Positions 8,163 through 18,087 of a DNA stretch of 48,217 nucleotides are shown here, piece after piece. This stretch comes from Actibacterium naphthalenivorans (GTDB taxonomy: Bacteria; Pseudomonadota; Alphaproteobacteria; Rhodobacterales; Rhodobacteraceae). A model generated the notes under the pieces. It made no database searches and had not been told where the DNA came from. It saw only the letters and a list, made by a program, of their open reading frames with translations. Within the stretch, counting starts at the first letter, position 1, and each line of letters begins with the position of its first letter. The position numbers and the translations under genes were made by a program. The DNA lies in the NCBI RefSeq assembly GCF_014196965.1, contig NZ_JACIEQ010000010.1, forward strand, positions 1 through 48,217, read 5' to 3'.

Positions 8163-10490
8163 ATGATACAGGTAACAGAACCGCACCCGCGAGAGCGGTC
8201 ATCCGATCAGGCCAAGGATCCAGTTTGCGGCATGTCCGTCACTATGTCTCCGCAGGCCCGTCAGGCGGATTATGACGGTGAAACCTTCTACTTCTGCTCC
8301 GATAAGTGCCAGACCAGGTTCGAGGCCGATCCGATCTACTATGCCTCAGGTACGGCATCGGATCACAGCATGACCCCGAAAGCCGGAACTCAGTACACCT
8401 GCCCAATGCACCCCGAGATAGTTCGTGACGAGCCCGGCGCCTGTCCGATCTGCGGCATGGCGCTTGAACCGATGGTGCCGTCGGATGAACCCAGCGAAGA
8501 ACTGACCGACTTTACCCGCCGGATGTGGATCAGTGCCGCCGCAGCCGTTCCTCTGGTTATCCTGACTATGGGAGAGCTGGTCGGTTTGCCGGTCCGGGAC
8601 TTGATCGGACATCGGCTGGCGACATACATCGAGTTCCTGCTGGCGACGCCTATCGTGTTGTGGGCAGCGAAGCCGTTTTTCGTGCGGGGATGGGCGTCGA
8701 TCGTGAACCGCTCGCCCAACATGTGGACGCTGATCGCGCTTGGTGTCGGCGCGGCCTACATCTATTCGCTGGTCGCCACATTCCTTCCGGGCGTGTTTCC
8801 GGAGGCTTACCGGATGGGCGCGGGAGTCGGCACCTATTTTGAAGCCGCCGTCGTTATCATCACTCTGATTTTCGTCGGACAGGTTTTGGAATTGCGGGCG
8901 CGGGAACGGACCGGCGATGCCATCCGGGCACTGCTCGATCTGGCCCCGAAAACGGCGCGGCGCATCCTGCCCGACGGCACGGAATATGACGCGCCGCTGG
9001 AAAACATTGTGGAGGGCGACCGGTTGCGGGTGCGCCCCGGCGACGCGGTCCCCGTCGATGCCAAGGTCGTCGACGGCACGTCATCCATCGACGAGAGCAT
9101 GATCACTGGCGAGCCGTTGCCGGTCGAAAAAGGTCCGGGCGATACGGTCACCGGCGGCACAATCAATAAGAACGGCTCCCTTGTCATAGAAGCCGCTCGT
9201 GTAGGTGCCGACACGATGCTGAGCCAGATCGTCGAGATGGTCGCGAACGCGCGGCGATCCCGCGCACCGATCCAGGGGCTTGCGGACAAGGTTTCTTCCT
9301 ATTTCGTGCCGACCGTTGTCGTGGTCGCCATCCTTTCCTTCGCCGCTTGGCTCGGCTTCGGGCCCGAACCTGCGCTCGTCTTTGCCATCGCCTCGGCGGT
9401 GTCAGTGCTGATCATCGCCTGCCCCTGTGCATTGGGCCTTGCGACGCCGATCTCGATCACGACGGCTGCAGGGCGCGGTGCACAGGCGGGTGTCCTGATC
9501 AAGGATGCCGAAGCGCTGGAACGCATGGCCAAGGTCGATACGCTGATCGTCGATAAGACCGGCACCCTGACCGAAGGCAAGCCGAAGCTGACCGATGTGA
9601 ACGCTCTGGGCGACGAGACCGAAGAAACCATTCTGAGCCTCGCGGCTGCCTTGGAAAAAGGCTCTGAGCACCCGCTGGCAGAGGCCATCGTCGAAGGCGC
9701 GAAAGAGAGAGGTATCAAAGTCGGCAATGCCGAGAACTTCGAAGCCGTGACCGGCAAGGGTGTGAGCGGAACCGTCTCGGGCCACGCCGTCGCGCTTGGT
9801 AACACCGCGATGATGCGCGACATGTCCCTCGACACCTCCGCAGCAGAGGAGGCGGCAGACGTTCTGCGCAGCGAAGGCAAGACGGCCATGTTCGTGGCCA
9901 TAGAAGGAAAACTGTCCGGCATCGTCGCCGTCGCCGACCCGATCAAGGAAACGACGGCCGAGGTCATCAAGGAACTGCACGAGGCGGGCCTGCGGATAAT
10001 CATGGCTACGGGGGATAACGAACGCACTGCAAGGGCCGTGGCGCAGCTCCTCGGCATCGACGAGGTCCGGGCTGGAGTTCTGCCGGAAGACAAGAAGGCG
10101 CTGGTGGACGAGCTGCACGCGAATGGCAAAAAGGTCGCCATGGCCGGCGATGGTGTCAACGATGCACCGGCTCTGGCCGCAGCGGACGTCGGCCTGGCCA
10201 TGGGCACGGGTGCGGACGTGGCGGTTGAAAGCGCGGGCATCACTCTCTTGAGCGGCGATCTGAACGGTATCGTCAAGGCACGGACGCTGGCCGTGGCGAC
10301 GATCGGTAACATACGCCAGAACCTGTTCTGGGCCTTTGCCTACAACACGCTCGGTGTGCCCTTAGCTGCGGGCGTGCTCTACCCGGTATTCGGGCTGTTG
10401 ATGTCGCCCATGTTCGCCGCCGCCGCAATGAGCCTCTCGTCGGTCTCGGTCATCGCGAACGCGCTCAGACTACGGCGATTGAGGCTTTAG
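8163..10490 (+). CDS. copA: Cu(I)-exporting P1B-type ATPase with YHS domain
   Basis: 775 residues, inner membrane, exporting Cu(I) with ATP. The N-terminus has a YHS domain (DPVCGM at 19-24, FYFCSDKC at 42-49) and then a heavy-metal-binding motif ([14 protein letters not shown], residues 78-99) instead of classical HMA domains. The ATPase core has the actuator TGEPLPVEK, the transmembrane metal site CPC (Cys420/Cys422), the phosphorylated Asp464 in [26 protein letters not shown] and [10 protein letters not shown]. It lies behind a CueR-type promoter. The YHS/CxxC front end differs from the second copA at 15561, so the two pumps may differ in how they receive copper or in export rate. Confidence 0.95.
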   Translation: MIQVTEPHPRERSSDQAKDPVCGMSVTMSPQARQADYDGETFYFCSDKCQTRFEADPIYYASGTASDHSMTPKAGTQYTCPMHPEIVRDEPGACPICGMALEPMVPSDEPSEELTDFTRRMWISAAAAVPLVILTMGELVGLPVRDLIGHRLATYIEFLLATPIVLWAAKPFFVRGWASIVNRSPNMWTLIALGVGAAYIYSLVATFLPGVFPEAYRMGAGVGTYFEAAVVIITLIFVGQVLELRARERTGDAIRALLDLAPKTARRILPDGTEYDAPLENIVEGDRLRVRPGDAVPVDAKVVDGTSSIDESMITGEPLPVEKGPGDTVTGGTINKNGSLVIEAARVGADTMLSQIVEMVANARRSRAPIQGLADKVSSYFVPTVVVVAILSFAAWLGFGPEPALVFAIASAVSVLIIACPCALGLATPISITTAAGRGAQAGVLIKDAEALERMAKVDTLIVDKTGTLTEGKPKLTDVNALGDETEETILSLAAALEKGSEHPLAEAIVEGAKERGIKVGNAENFEAVTGKGVSGTVSGHAVALGNTAMMRDMSLDTSAAEEAADVLRSEGKTAMFVAIEGKLSGIVAVADPIKETTAEVIKELHEAGLRIIMATGDNERTARAVAQLLGIDEVRAGVLPEDKKALVDELHANGKKVAMAGDGVNDAPALAAADVGLAMGTGADVAVESAGITLLSGDLNGIVKARTLAVATIGNIRQNLFWAFAYNTLGVPLAAGVLYPVFGLLMSPMFAAAAMSLSSVSVIANALRLRRLRL

Positions 10491-10527
10491 ACGATCCGCG
10501 TATTGAACGTGAAGCTGGACGATACTT

Positions 10528-10647
10528 CTATTTCAGCAAAACGTGTATTGCTGCATGAGGTTGCTGACCTTTGCCACTGGAAGCGTTCACTGAGAAAGCC
10601 GGAACGACGAGCGCAAGGGCGCATGTGCAGGTTATCAGGAAATTCAT
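10528..10647 (-). CDS. putative 39-residue secreted peptide
   Basis: A short frame starting MNFLITCTCALALVVPAF reads as a signal peptide, followed by about 20 polar residues rich in Gly, Gln and His and ending in HVLLK. GGAGG lies about 12 bases before the ATG. It sits past the terminator hairpin of the cupredoxin gene on the same strand. It could be a real small metal-island peptide or the start of a decayed gene; nothing more can be said. Confidence 0.35.
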   Translation of the reverse strand: MNFLITCTCALALVVPAFSVNASSGKGQQPHAAIHVLLK

Positions 10648-10693
10648 AATGCTCGGCTACCTCCGTAGCGCTTGATTTAATTGCCTCAAAGCG

Positions 10694-10724
10694 TTGGGGC
10701 CGGGCATGTACGCCTCGGCCCCAA
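10694..10724 (-). terminator. hairpin at the end of the copZ-tolC-cupredoxin operon
   Basis: A 9-bp stem TTGGGGCCG / CGGCCCCAA with a 13-base loop begins 10 bases past the cupredoxin-CusF stop on the minus strand. It is G+C-rich but lacks a clear T-run. Confidence 0.55.
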
Positions 10725-10733
10725 GGTCAGTCT

Positions 10734-11423
10734 TCACTTCATCTGCGTGACAGTAAGCTTGCCCTTGACCCGGTCGGCAACAAACTCGATGTCCTGACCT
10801 TCTGCCATCTTGGCCATTATCGCTTCGTCCGCGCGGAATACCATCGTCATCGCGGGCATATCGAGGTTGACCAGAGGGCCGTGGATGATTGTGACCTTGC
10901 CGGCCTTGGCGTCGATCTTCTTTATGGTCCCGCTCGTGTATTCCACGTCAGCCTGAGCCATCTGGTCCCCCACCGAGACCGCACGGTGCATGCCGGATTC
11001 GTAGTGACCCGGGATCAGGCACGCGGCTTCGAACGTACCAGCATTCGCGAACGTCCAGACGACCTCGCCCGTGGCACCCGGATCAAGACGGATACGGTTC
11101 GGGTCGTCGTGTTCCATGTCCATCTTGGCCATTTCGATCTTGTGCTCGGCGTTATTTTCCAGCGTGTCGAGAACAAACTCGTGTTCCAGCTCACCCTTGT
11201 TCGTGATGTTGAAGCGTATGGTTTCACCCTGCTTGATGGTCATCTCCTCACTCTCGATCAGCATTTCGCCTTCGTCGTTTTCAAGCAGGGTTACATCAAT
11301 CGTCCGGTCGACTTTTGCCGTATGGCCGGGCATACCGATGGCCATTTTGGCATGACCAACGTCAGCGAAAGCCCCCGTTGAAGCGAAAAGGACGAGAGAG
11401 GTGCTCAGAAGAAGTTTTTTCAT
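10734..11423 (-). CDS. cupredoxin-CusF fusion, periplasmic copper-binding protein
   Basis: 229 residues from the ATG at 11423 (AGGA upstream; the longer frame has no signal peptide). Signal peptide KKLLLSTSLVLFASTGAFA, then a cupredoxin domain (about 25-150) with a complete type-1 copper set: His in GELEHEF, and Cys-x4-His-x4-Met in CLIPGHYESGM. A CusF-like domain (about 165-229) follows with His in IHGPL and Met pair MPAMTM. In E. coli CusF a Trp caps the copper at NWPEMTM; here that position is Met (DMPAMTM). It is the last gene of the operon after the multicopper oxidase and probably passes periplasmic copper to the oxidase or a TolC-type export route. Confidence 0.88.
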   Translation of the reverse strand: MKKLLLSTSLVLFASTGAFADVGHAKMAIGMPGHTAKVDRTIDVTLLENDEGEMLIESEEMTIKQGETIRFNITNKGELEHEFVLDTLENNAEHKIEMAKMDMEHDDPNRIRLDPGATGEVVWTFANAGTFEAACLIPGHYESGMHRAVSVGDQMAQADVEYTSGTIKKIDAKAGKVTIIHGPLVNLDMPAMTMVFRADEAIMAKMAEGQDIEFVADRVKGKLTVTQMK

Positions 11424-11470
11424 TTGGTTTTCCTGTAGGTTTGGTTTGGTTGGAGTCGACGAAGGGCCGT

Positions 11471-12829
11471 TCAGCCCTTCGAGTTTGGTTTTGGTGTGAG
11501 AATGGTCTTGGGACTGTTGTTCGAGGCGAACTCGGGCAATTCGCCAGTCCATTCGTAGGCCATCTCGCCCGGAGGATTTTCGTACCAGCCGGGATCGGAG
11601 TAATCGTCCGCGTCGATGCCGTCCCGCACCTTTACGACCGAAAACATGCCGCCCATCTCGATGGGGCCGTAGGGCCCCCAACCCGTCATCATCGGGATCG
11701 TATTGTCAGGCAGCGGCATTTCCATTTTCGCCATGTCCCCCATGCCGGACATGCCCATGGGCATGTATTCCGGCTGGAACTGACGGATCTTCTGGGTCAG
11801 CGGCTTCTTGTTGACCCCGATGAACGTCGGCACATCGTGACCCATGGCATTCATCGTGTGGTGCGACTTGTGGCAGTGAAGCGCCCAGTCACCCAGATGG
11901 TCTGCGACGAACTCATAGGCGCGCATCCCGCCCACGGGGATGTCGATGCTGACCTCCGGCCATTGCGCTTCTGACGGCACCCAGCCACCATCCGTGCAGG
12001 TGACCTTGAAGTCATAGCCGTGCATGTGGATCGGGTGGTTTGTCATCGTGAGGTTGCCGACGCGTACTCGCACCTTGTCGCCCTTGTTCACGACCAGCGG
12101 ATCGATGTCGGGGAAGATCCGACTGTTCCACGTCCACAGGTTGAAGTCCGTCATCGTCATGATGCGCGGCACATATGTGCCGGGATCGATGTCAAAGGCA
12201 TTCAGCATGATCAGAAAATCGCGATCCACCGGCATGAACGTGGGATCCTTGGGGTGGACCACGAACATGCCCATCATCCCCATCGCCATCTGCGCCATTT
12301 CGTCGCCATGGGGGTGATACATGAAGGTTCCTGATTTCACCAAGTCGAACTCGTAGATGAACGTTTTGCCTGGCGGGATGCTGGGATGACTCAACCCGGA
12401 GACCCCATCCATGCCCGAAGGCAGGATGAGCCCGTGCCAGTGCACTGTCGTGCCTTCCGGCAGCTTGTTGGTGACGTAGATGCGGACCCGGTCGCCTTCG
12501 ACTGCTTCGATCGTTGGGCCGGTGGACTGGCCGTTGTAACCCCACAAATGCGCGATCATGCCGTCGGCAAGTTCGCGCTCTACCGGTTCGGCGACGAGGT
12601 GAAATTCCTTGACCCCGTTGTTCATCCGGTGCGGCAGGGTCCACCCGTTCAGCGTGACCACAGGTGTGTAGTCCGGCCCCGACGACGGACGCGCCGTAAT
12701 CGCCGTTGCCGCACTGTCCATCTGCGCGGCTTCGGGTAGGCCCATGTTCAGGGTTTGACCCCAGGCTTTTGAAGAGACCAGCGTTGCGCCTGCCGCGCCG
12801 GCTCCGAGTAATTGACGTCTGTTCAACAT
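11471..12829 (-). CDS. Tat-exported multicopper oxidase
   Basis: 452 residues with a Tat-like signal (NRRQLLGAGAAGATL). All four copper-ligand blocks are visible: HWHGLILP, MYHPHGDEM, HPIHMHGYDF and HCHKSHHTMNAM. The C-terminal third is Met-rich (YMPMGMSGMGDMAKMEM), a common feature of cuprous oxidases such as CueO and CopA. The predicted role is oxidation of periplasmic Cu(I) to Cu(II). It lies between the TolC-type gene (11 bases upstream) and the cupredoxin-CusF gene, in the operon that starts at the CueR promoter of copZ. Confidence 0.9.
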   Translation of the reverse strand: MLNRRQLLGAGAAGATLVSSKAWGQTLNMGLPEAAQMDSAATAITARPSSGPDYTPVVTLNGWTLPHRMNNGVKEFHLVAEPVERELADGMIAHLWGYNGQSTGPTIEAVEGDRVRIYVTNKLPEGTTVHWHGLILPSGMDGVSGLSHPSIPPGKTFIYEFDLVKSGTFMYHPHGDEMAQMAMGMMGMFVVHPKDPTFMPVDRDFLIMLNAFDIDPGTYVPRIMTMTDFNLWTWNSRIFPDIDPLVVNKGDKVRVRVGNLTMTNHPIHMHGYDFKVTCTDGGWVPSEAQWPEVSIDIPVGGMRAYEFVADHLGDWALHCHKSHHTMNAMGHDVPTFIGVNKKPLTQKIRQFQPEYMPMGMSGMGDMAKMEMPLPDNTIPMMTGWGPYGPIEMGGMFSVVKVRDGIDADDYSDPGWYENPPGEMAYEWTGELPEFASNNSPKTILTPKPNSKG

Positions 12830-12840
12830 GTCAGTTCCTT

Positions 12841-14304
12841 TCAGTGTCCTGCACCGCCACCGGCGGCAAGCGTTGCGCCTTCTCCACCAGCACCACCGCC
12901 GCCTTCGCCGCCGCCATAGATCGCGGCGGTCAGATCGGCCTGTGCCATGTAGAATTCGCGTTTTGCATTTGCCGCTTCCAGGGATGCGCCAAGTTTCTCG
13001 CGCACGTCAGTCAGCAGCTCGAAAGTGTTGGTGATCATGCCGTTGTAAGACAGCAAACCCTCTTCTTCGACGGTCGTGCGTAGCGGCACCAGAACGTCGC
13101 GGTAGTGGCGCGCGATTTTATATGCGGCATGATAGGAAGTCTCAGCACCTCGCGCTTCGGACCGGACGTTCACGGCCTTCTCTGCGAGCACGTTGGCCGC
13201 TTGTAGATAAGACAATTCCGCCTTGCGCATCCGGGCCTTGCCGGTGTCATAGATCGGGATCGCGAACTCCACTTCCACCTGAGGGGTGGTCACGGTTTCC
13301 GTTTCTCCGTCCTCAATTTCCCGCTCCGCCTCGAACCCGGCAATGAACTCAAGATCGCTGACAATGCGGGTCTGATCGGTCAGCCCAAACGCCTTGGCCT
13401 GCGCTTCCAGGCCAAGTTTGGCAACACGCAGATCCACCCGGTTTCGGAGCGCCTTGGCCTCGATGTCGGTCACACGGCCGACAGAACGCGGCAGTGCAGG
13501 AAGGGCATCTGGCACATGGTAATCGACTTCGGTGCCCCAGAGACCCATCAACCTGGTCAAAGCCTCCTTGGACCGAGTGGCGTTCAATCGTGCCTGTGCA
13601 AGTTGCCCCGCCAGTTCGGCATTGAATGCCTGTTCGCGGGCCTGCCCAGCTTTGTTGAGTGCGCCGGTCTCGCCCAACCTCATCGCCAGTTCAGAGCCGG
13701 CGTCAGAGGTCGCTTTCGCGCGCCGCAGATAGCTCACTGCCTCGAAGGCGGCGACTGCATCGACCCATGCCTTTCGCGTCTGATTGGCCAGCGCAAGTGT
13801 GTCGTTCACGGCATTGAGCTGAGCCTGCCGGAAGCTTGCATCAGCAATGGCCATGCGCTGTTTGCGCGTGGTGGCATCGAGGACGTTCGACCGGATCAGC
13901 CCTTCGATCGCTCTGTAGGCACCGAGCTCAGGCGCACCGATTCCCAAAACACCAATTGATACGATCGGGTTTTCCGGCGTCGATTGCTGCCAGGCCTCAG
14001 CGGCCGACAGGCCAACATTGGCGTAAGACGCTTGCAGACCTTTATTGTTCAGGAGCGCGACCTGAACGGCGGTGTCCGCCGAAATGGTCTTGCGATGCAC
14101 CATCGCATGCACCTGCTTTTTCAAAGCCTCGTTTTCGGCCTGGGTTTCGGCGAAGGCAGTCCGTTTGCCGATGGCCGGTGTGACTTGGCTGGAAATGTTG
14201 GCGAAGCCGGCTTTCGGTTCCGTGTAGATGCCCGGTACAGCGGTTGCGCAGGCACCCAAAATTAGCGGAAAGCCGAATAGCAGAGGAAATTTCGATAGCC
14301 GCAT
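12841..14304 (-). CDS. TolC-family outer-membrane efflux lipoprotein
   Basis: 487 residues from the ATG at 14304, which has GGAGGG upstream and overlaps the previous stop as TGATG. Lipobox FPLILGAC gives a lipidated N-terminus. The body has long alpha-helical stretches with the internal repeat character of outer-membrane efflux proteins (LRNRVDLRVAKLGLEAQAKA, PQVEVEFAIPIYDTGKARMR). The C-terminus is a Gly-rich tail (GGGEGGGGAGGEG) ending in GGGAGH. No RND pump or adaptor gene is nearby, so it either works with a partner elsewhere or acts with the cupredoxin-CusF protein in copper export. Confidence 0.88.
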   Translation of the reverse strand: MRLSKFPLLFGFPLILGACATAVPGIYTEPKAGFANISSQVTPAIGKRTAFAETQAENEALKKQVHAMVHRKTISADTAVQVALLNNKGLQASYANVGLSAAEAWQQSTPENPIVSIGVLGIGAPELGAYRAIEGLIRSNVLDATTRKQRMAIADASFRQAQLNAVNDTLALANQTRKAWVDAVAAFEAVSYLRRAKATSDAGSELAMRLGETGALNKAGQAREQAFNAELAGQLAQARLNATRSKEALTRLMGLWGTEVDYHVPDALPALPRSVGRVTDIEAKALRNRVDLRVAKLGLEAQAKAFGLTDQTRIVSDLEFIAGFEAEREIEDGETETVTTPQVEVEFAIPIYDTGKARMRKAELSYLQAANVLAEKAVNVRSEARGAETSYHAAYKIARHYRDVLVPLRTTVEEEGLLSYNGMITNTFELLTDVREKLGASLEAANAKREFYMAQADLTAAIYGGGEGGGGAGGEGATLAAGGGAGH

Positions 14305-14525
14305 CAGTTGCCCTCCGTCTGCTCTTGATTGACGGAACGCCAATCACGGGGACCCGTCGGACCACGATAGGTGTAGCCAGCCAATGGATCTTGATAGCTG
14401 ATCGGAGACGAAACGGTCGCGTTGACGACAGCCTGTTGTGTCGCAACGGAGGGCAAAGGGGTAGGCTCATAGGCGCATGCGCCAAGCCCGAGGGCCGAAG
14501 CCCCCATAAGTAGATGAATTTTCAT
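14304..14525 (-). CDS. small lipoprotein in the copper operon
   Basis: 73 residues. Signal KIHLLMGASALGLGAC with a lipobox Cys, then a Pro/Gln-rich mature part with YQDPLAGYTYRGPTGPRDWR. The ATG at 14525 is preferred over an upstream in-frame start at 14579 because the lipoprotein signal begins there. Its stop overlaps the start of the TolC-type gene, so translation is probably coupled. Small lipoproteins often precede outer-membrane factors in copper operons; no named family is assigned. Confidence 0.7.
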   Translation of the reverse strand: MKIHLLMGASALGLGACAYEPTPLPSVATQQAVVNATVSSPISYQDPLAGYTYRGPTGPRDWRSVNQEQTEGN

Positions 14526-14598
14526 GAAGGTAACCTGATTGATGAACGATGTCTCACGCAGAGTCTGCGCAAGGCTCACACCCGGATTGGGCGCCGTT

Positions 14599-15021
14599 TC
14601 AGATCAGGAATCGAGGGGGCCGCAGAAACCCTGATGTTTCGACGGAATGCGTCTGACCGCTCAGGATCATATATTTTTTCGCAGCAATAGGATCCGGGAA
14701 TACCAAGTCTGCGTCTGGAATGACGACAGAAATGCATATTCCGTTACAACACTGAGTTGATTGATGCTCTGTTTCACCAATGTCGGAGGATATGTCATCC
14801 ACGTCAACTGTCGCCGGGTGTTTCATGTGGTCGGCGTGGATATCAGTTCCCTGACCAACTGTCGGTTCGCTGAGAAGGGCGCTGATCGATCCAGAATGCT
14901 GACCATCATGCATTCCCGAGGCCGCGTGTGCCGCAGAAGGTGGAGACAGAACCAATGCCAACGCAAAAGCGAAGCAAGTGAGGAATTTCACCCATACCGA
15001 AGTGGCGACACGCATTCTCAT
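14599..15021 (-). CDS. small secreted Cys/His-containing protein, possible copper operon leader
   Basis: 140 residues with a signal peptide (WVKFLTCFAFALALVLS, cleavage near AAHAAS). The mature part is rich in His, Asp and Met in its first half (MHDGQHSG, HADHMKHP), then has a Cys cluster TQCCNGIC and a C-terminal FLRPPRFLI. It resembles the CopL/DUF2946-like small proteins that head copper operons, but the match is loose. A comparable small secreted Cys protein (44235-44579) heads the other multicopper oxidase operon. Periplasmic copper binding is plausible but unproven. Confidence 0.6.
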   Translation of the reverse strand: MRMRVATSVWVKFLTCFAFALALVLSPPSAAHAASGMHDGQHSGSISALLSEPTVGQGTDIHADHMKHPATVDVDDISSDIGETEHQSTQCCNGICISVVIPDADLVFPDPIAAKKYMILSGQTHSVETSGFLRPPRFLI

Positions 15022-15040
15022 GAACGGAAACTTGGACGTT

Positions 15041-15056
15041 TTGACAAATTAGTCAA
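15041..15056. promoter_or_regulatory. palindrome TTGAC-N6-GTCAA upstream of the small secreted gene
   Basis: A 5-bp perfect inverted repeat with an A+T-rich centre, 20 bases upstream of the 15021 start. Possible operator or internal promoter element; no regulator assigned. Confidence 0.35.
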
Positions 15057-15219
15057 CGCTTACAGCGCGGGAAGGTTTGGCACATTCTAGCGAGGCAGGC
15101 GAATTCTCGCTGCGAGCGCTCAAAACTGTTGCGCAATAGATACATAGCAACGTTCACCAGTCAGACAGAAGACGCGAAAATGGTAGTGAGTACTTCAGTA
15201 ATGACTGGAAGTGCCGGGA

Positions 15220-15420
15220 CTAACTCAGTCTTTGCGATCCGTAGCCCGCATCGTGAATCGCTGCCTTCAGAGCGCTTTCATCCAATGCGCTATCTACCTC
15301 GACGGAACGCGCAGTCAGGTCACAGGTGACAGTCGCGTGTGGGTCTATCGTCACAATGGCCTTCTCTATCGACGCGGTGCAATGTCCGCAGTTCATGTCC
15401 GGCACGCTGAACCTGATCAT
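15220..15420 (-). CDS. copZ: copper chaperone CopZ (HMA domain)
   Basis: 66 residues, a single HMA domain in beta-alpha-beta-beta-alpha-beta order with the metal site MNCGHC (Cys11, Cys14). A GTG precedes the ATG by one codon; the ATG is favoured because it sits 6 bases from GGAG. It carries Cu(I) in the cytosol to CopA and CueR. It is divergent from the second copA, each with its own CueR-type promoter, and is the first gene of the minus-strand copper operon ending at 10734. The 199-base gap to the next gene leaves room for an internal promoter. Confidence 0.9.
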   Translation of the reverse strand: MIRFSVPDMNCGHCTASIEKAIVTIDPHATVTCDLTARSVEVDSALDESALKAAIHDAGYGSQRLS

Positions 15421-15443
15421 CACGATCTCCTTCTTACTGCTGC

Positions 15444-15474
15444 CATCTAGGCCGTCCCCCTATGGGAAGGTCAA
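15444..15474 (-). promoter_or_regulatory. CueR-type promoter of copZ
   Basis: On the minus strand TTGACC (15474-15469), a 19-bp spacer starting TTCCCATAGGGGGA, and TAGATG as -10 (15449-15444). Same architecture as the two copA promoters, with a weaker right dyad arm. Confidence 0.75.
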
Positions 15475-15502
15475 TGCCCGAAAAAATTCCTCGATGCATC
15501 TG

Positions 15503-15533
15503 TTGACCTTCCAGCGAATGGAACCCTTATCTC
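15503..15533 (+). promoter_or_regulatory. CueR-type promoter of the second copA
   Basis: TTGACC, a 19-bp spacer beginning TTCCAGCGAATGGAA, then TATCTC. The spacer dyad TTCCA...TGGAA matches the copper box at 8101. The ATG of copA follows 28 bases after the -10 with GGAGGACC and CAGGAG upstream. Confidence 0.8.
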
Positions 15534-15560
15534 TCGGAGGACCAGGATCAGGAGTCACCC

Positions 15561-18068
15561 ATGTCGGATTCGCATACCCTTCGACTTTCCCTGCAGAACA
15601 TGTCCTGCGCCTCTTGCGTCGGGCGGGTGGAGCGTGGGCTTTCCGGCCTGCCGGGCGTCAGCGACGTTCGAGTCAACCTCGCCAGCGAAACCGCTCAGGC
15701 GCAGATCGACGCGCCAGAGCGCATTTCGAACATCGTCGAAAAGCTGGAAGAGATTGGCTATCCGGCCCGTAAGCAGAGCACTCGCCTGAACGTGGCCTCC
15801 ATGTCCTGCGCGTCCTGCGTCGGTCGGGTGGACAAGGCTTTGGCGGCGATGCCAGGCGTGCTGGCCGTGAACGTCAATCTGGCCTCGGAAACTGCGACGG
15901 TAACGTATCTCGAAGGCGCGGTTGCGGTTGCAGACCTGCTGAAGGCGGCGGGTGACGCAGGCTATCCCGCGACCTTGCCGCAGGACAGAGAGGCGGAAGA
16001 CACGAGTGTCCGGAAGGATGAAGAGGCGCGGATGCTGGCCCGCAGGACCGCCCTGGCGGCGGCCCTCACCCTGCCGGTGTTTCTGCTGGAAATGGGCGCG
16101 CATCTGATCCCCGGCATGCATGGTCTGATCGGCGACACGATCGGCCATCGAGCAAGCTGGCTGATCCAGTTCGTCCTGACCACGGTGGTTCTGCTCTGGC
16201 CGGGGCGCAGCTTCTACACGCGCGGGTTTCCAGCCCTGCTCAAGCGTGCGCCGGACATGAACAGCCTTGTCGCGGTCGGCACTTCTGCCGCCTATCTCTA
16301 TTCTCTCGTGGCGCTATTCGCGCCCGCGCTGCTGCCCGAACGGTCGCGTGCCGTCTATTTCGAGGCGGCGGCGGTCATCATCGTGCTAATCCTGCTGGGC
16401 CGGTGGCTGGAGGCGCGCGCCAAGGGCCGCACCGGCGCAGCGATCCAGAAGCTGCTGGGCCTTCAGGCCAAGACCGCCCGCGTGCTGGTGGACGGAGAGC
16501 CTGAGGACGTGGCCATCGAGCGCATCGCCGCGGGCGACATCCTGCTCGTGCGCCCCGGAGAGCGGATTGCCGTGGACGGTGAAGTGACCGAAGGCAGCGC
16601 CCGCGTCGATGAGAGCATGATCACCGGCGAGCCGGTGCCTGTCGCCAAGTTGGTGGGCGATCCCGTCACCGGCGGGACCGTCAACGGTTCCGGTGCCTTC
16701 CAGTTCCGTGCGACACGCGTGGGAGCGGATACGACGCTGGCGCAAATCATCCGCATGGTCGAAGAGGCGCAGAGCGCCAAGCTGCCGATCCAGGGGCTGG
16801 TCGACCGGATCACCCTGTTGTTCGTGCCGGCGGTCATGGCGCTGGCGCTGCTTACGGTTATCGTCTGGCTGCTGGTCGGCCCCTCGCCCGCCCTGTCCTA
16901 TGCCCTCGTTGCGGGTGTATCCGTGCTGATCATCGCATGCCCTTGCGCGATGGGGCTGGCCACGCCGACCTCGATCATGGTCGGCACCGGCCGTGCCGCT
17001 GAAATGGGCGTGCTGTTCCGCAAGGGCGATGCGCTGCAACAGCTTTCGACAGTGGATGTGGTGGCGCTGGACAAGACCGGCACGGTGACCGAAGGGCGCC
17101 CCGAACTGACCGATCTGGTGCTGGCCGACGGCTTTGAACGGGCCGAGGTGCTGGCCCTGGTCGCGGCGGTCGAGGCGCAGTCGGAACACCCTATCGCCGA
17201 GGCCATTCTGCGGGCGGCGGAAGCCGAGACGGTCACTCGACACGACGCGCGGAACTTCACCTCCATCACGGGCCACGGTGTCCGGGCCGAGGTCGCAGGC
17301 CGCGACGTGCTGGTGGGGGCCGACCGTCTGATGACGCGCGAAGGGGTGGACATCGGCGCGTTGGCCGACGCCGAGCGCCGCCTGGCTGAACAGGGCCGCA
17401 CCGCGCTTTATGCCGCCATCGACGGGCGGGTGGCCGCCGTCATCGCCGTGGCCGATCCGGTAAAGCCGTCCAGCGCGGCGGCCATCCGGGCGTTGCACGA
17501 TCTGGGCCTGAAGGTCGCCATGATCACCGGCGACAAGCGAGAGACGGCAGAGGCCATCGGCCGCGAGACCGGCATCGACCATGTGATCGCGGGCGTGCTG
17601 CCCGATGGCAAGGTGGCGGCATTGGACGATCTGCGCGGCCCGAGCCAGCACATCGCCTTTGTAGGCGACGGCATCAACGATGCGCCCGCGCTTGCTCATG
17701 CGGACGTGGGCATCAGCATTGGCACCGGCACCGACGTCGCCATCGAATCCGCCGATGTGGTGCTAATGTCGGGCGATTTGCGCGGCGTGGTCAACGCGCT
17801 GGAAGTGTCGCGGCGTACGATGCGCAACATCAGCCAGAACCTGTTCTGGGCCTTCGGCTATAACGTGGCCCTCATTCCGGTGGCGGCGGGGCTGCTCTAC
17901 CCGGTGTCGGGCCTGCTGCTGTCGCCGGTGCTGGCGGCTGGGGCAATGGCGCTCAGCTCGGTCTTCGTACTGACGAACGCGCTGCGCCTGCGCCGCGTCC
18001 GCCCGGCGATGCAGGAACAGGCGCAACCCGGCTCTGCCGCCAACCTGTCACCAGTCCCGGCTGAATAA
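15561..18068 (+). CDS. copA: Cu(I)-exporting P1B-type ATPase with two HMA domains
   Basis: 835 residues. Two N-terminal HMA domains with MSCASC sites (Cys16/Cys19 and Cys83/Cys86), then a P-type core: actuator TGEPVPVAK, transmembrane CPC (Cys460/462), phosphorylated Asp504 in [26 protein letters not shown] and [10 protein letters not shown]. This is the classic CopA that takes Cu(I) from CopZ and exports it to the periplasm. Its CueR-type promoter is divergent from that of copZ, and cueR follows 19 bases after the stop, making a copA-cueR unit. Confidence 0.96.
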   Translation: MSDSHTLRLSLQNMSCASCVGRVERGLSGLPGVSDVRVNLASETAQAQIDAPERISNIVEKLEEIGYPARKQSTRLNVASMSCASCVGRVDKALAAMPGVLAVNVNLASETATVTYLEGAVAVADLLKAAGDAGYPATLPQDREAEDTSVRKDEEARMLARRTALAAALTLPVFLLEMGAHLIPGMHGLIGDTIGHRASWLIQFVLTTVVLLWPGRSFYTRGFPALLKRAPDMNSLVAVGTSAAYLYSLVALFAPALLPERSRAVYFEAAAVIIVLILLGRWLEARAKGRTGAAIQKLLGLQAKTARVLVDGEPEDVAIERIAAGDILLVRPGERIAVDGEVTEGSARVDESMITGEPVPVAKLVGDPVTGGTVNGSGAFQFRATRVGADTTLAQIIRMVEEAQSAKLPIQGLVDRITLLFVPAVMALALLTVIVWLLVGPSPALSYALVAGVSVLIIACPCAMGLATPTSIMVGTGRAAEMGVLFRKGDALQQLSTVDVVALDKTGTVTEGRPELTDLVLADGFERAEVLALVAAVEAQSEHPIAEAILRAAEAETVTRHDARNFTSITGHGVRAEVAGRDVLVGADRLMTREGVDIGALADAERRLAEQGRTALYAAIDGRVAAVIAVADPVKPSSAAAIRALHDLGLKVAMITGDKRETAEAIGRETGIDHVIAGVLPDGKVAALDDLRGPSQHIAFVGDGINDAPALAHADVGISIGTGTDVAIESADVVLMSGDLRGVVNALEVSRRTMRNISQNLFWAFGYNVALIPVAAGLLYPVSGLLLSPVLAAGAMALSSVFVLTNALRLRRVRPAMQEQAQPGSAANLSPVPAE

Positions 18069-18087
18069 GCTCAAGGAGGAAACTATC

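Noticed and set aside
9299-10312. Minus-strand frame of about 340 codons, Ser/Ala/Thr-rich
   Set aside because: Shadow of the first copA catalytic region.
16386-17699. Minus-strand frame of about 440 codons
   Set aside because: Antisense to the ATPase core of the second copA; no start signal or family motif.
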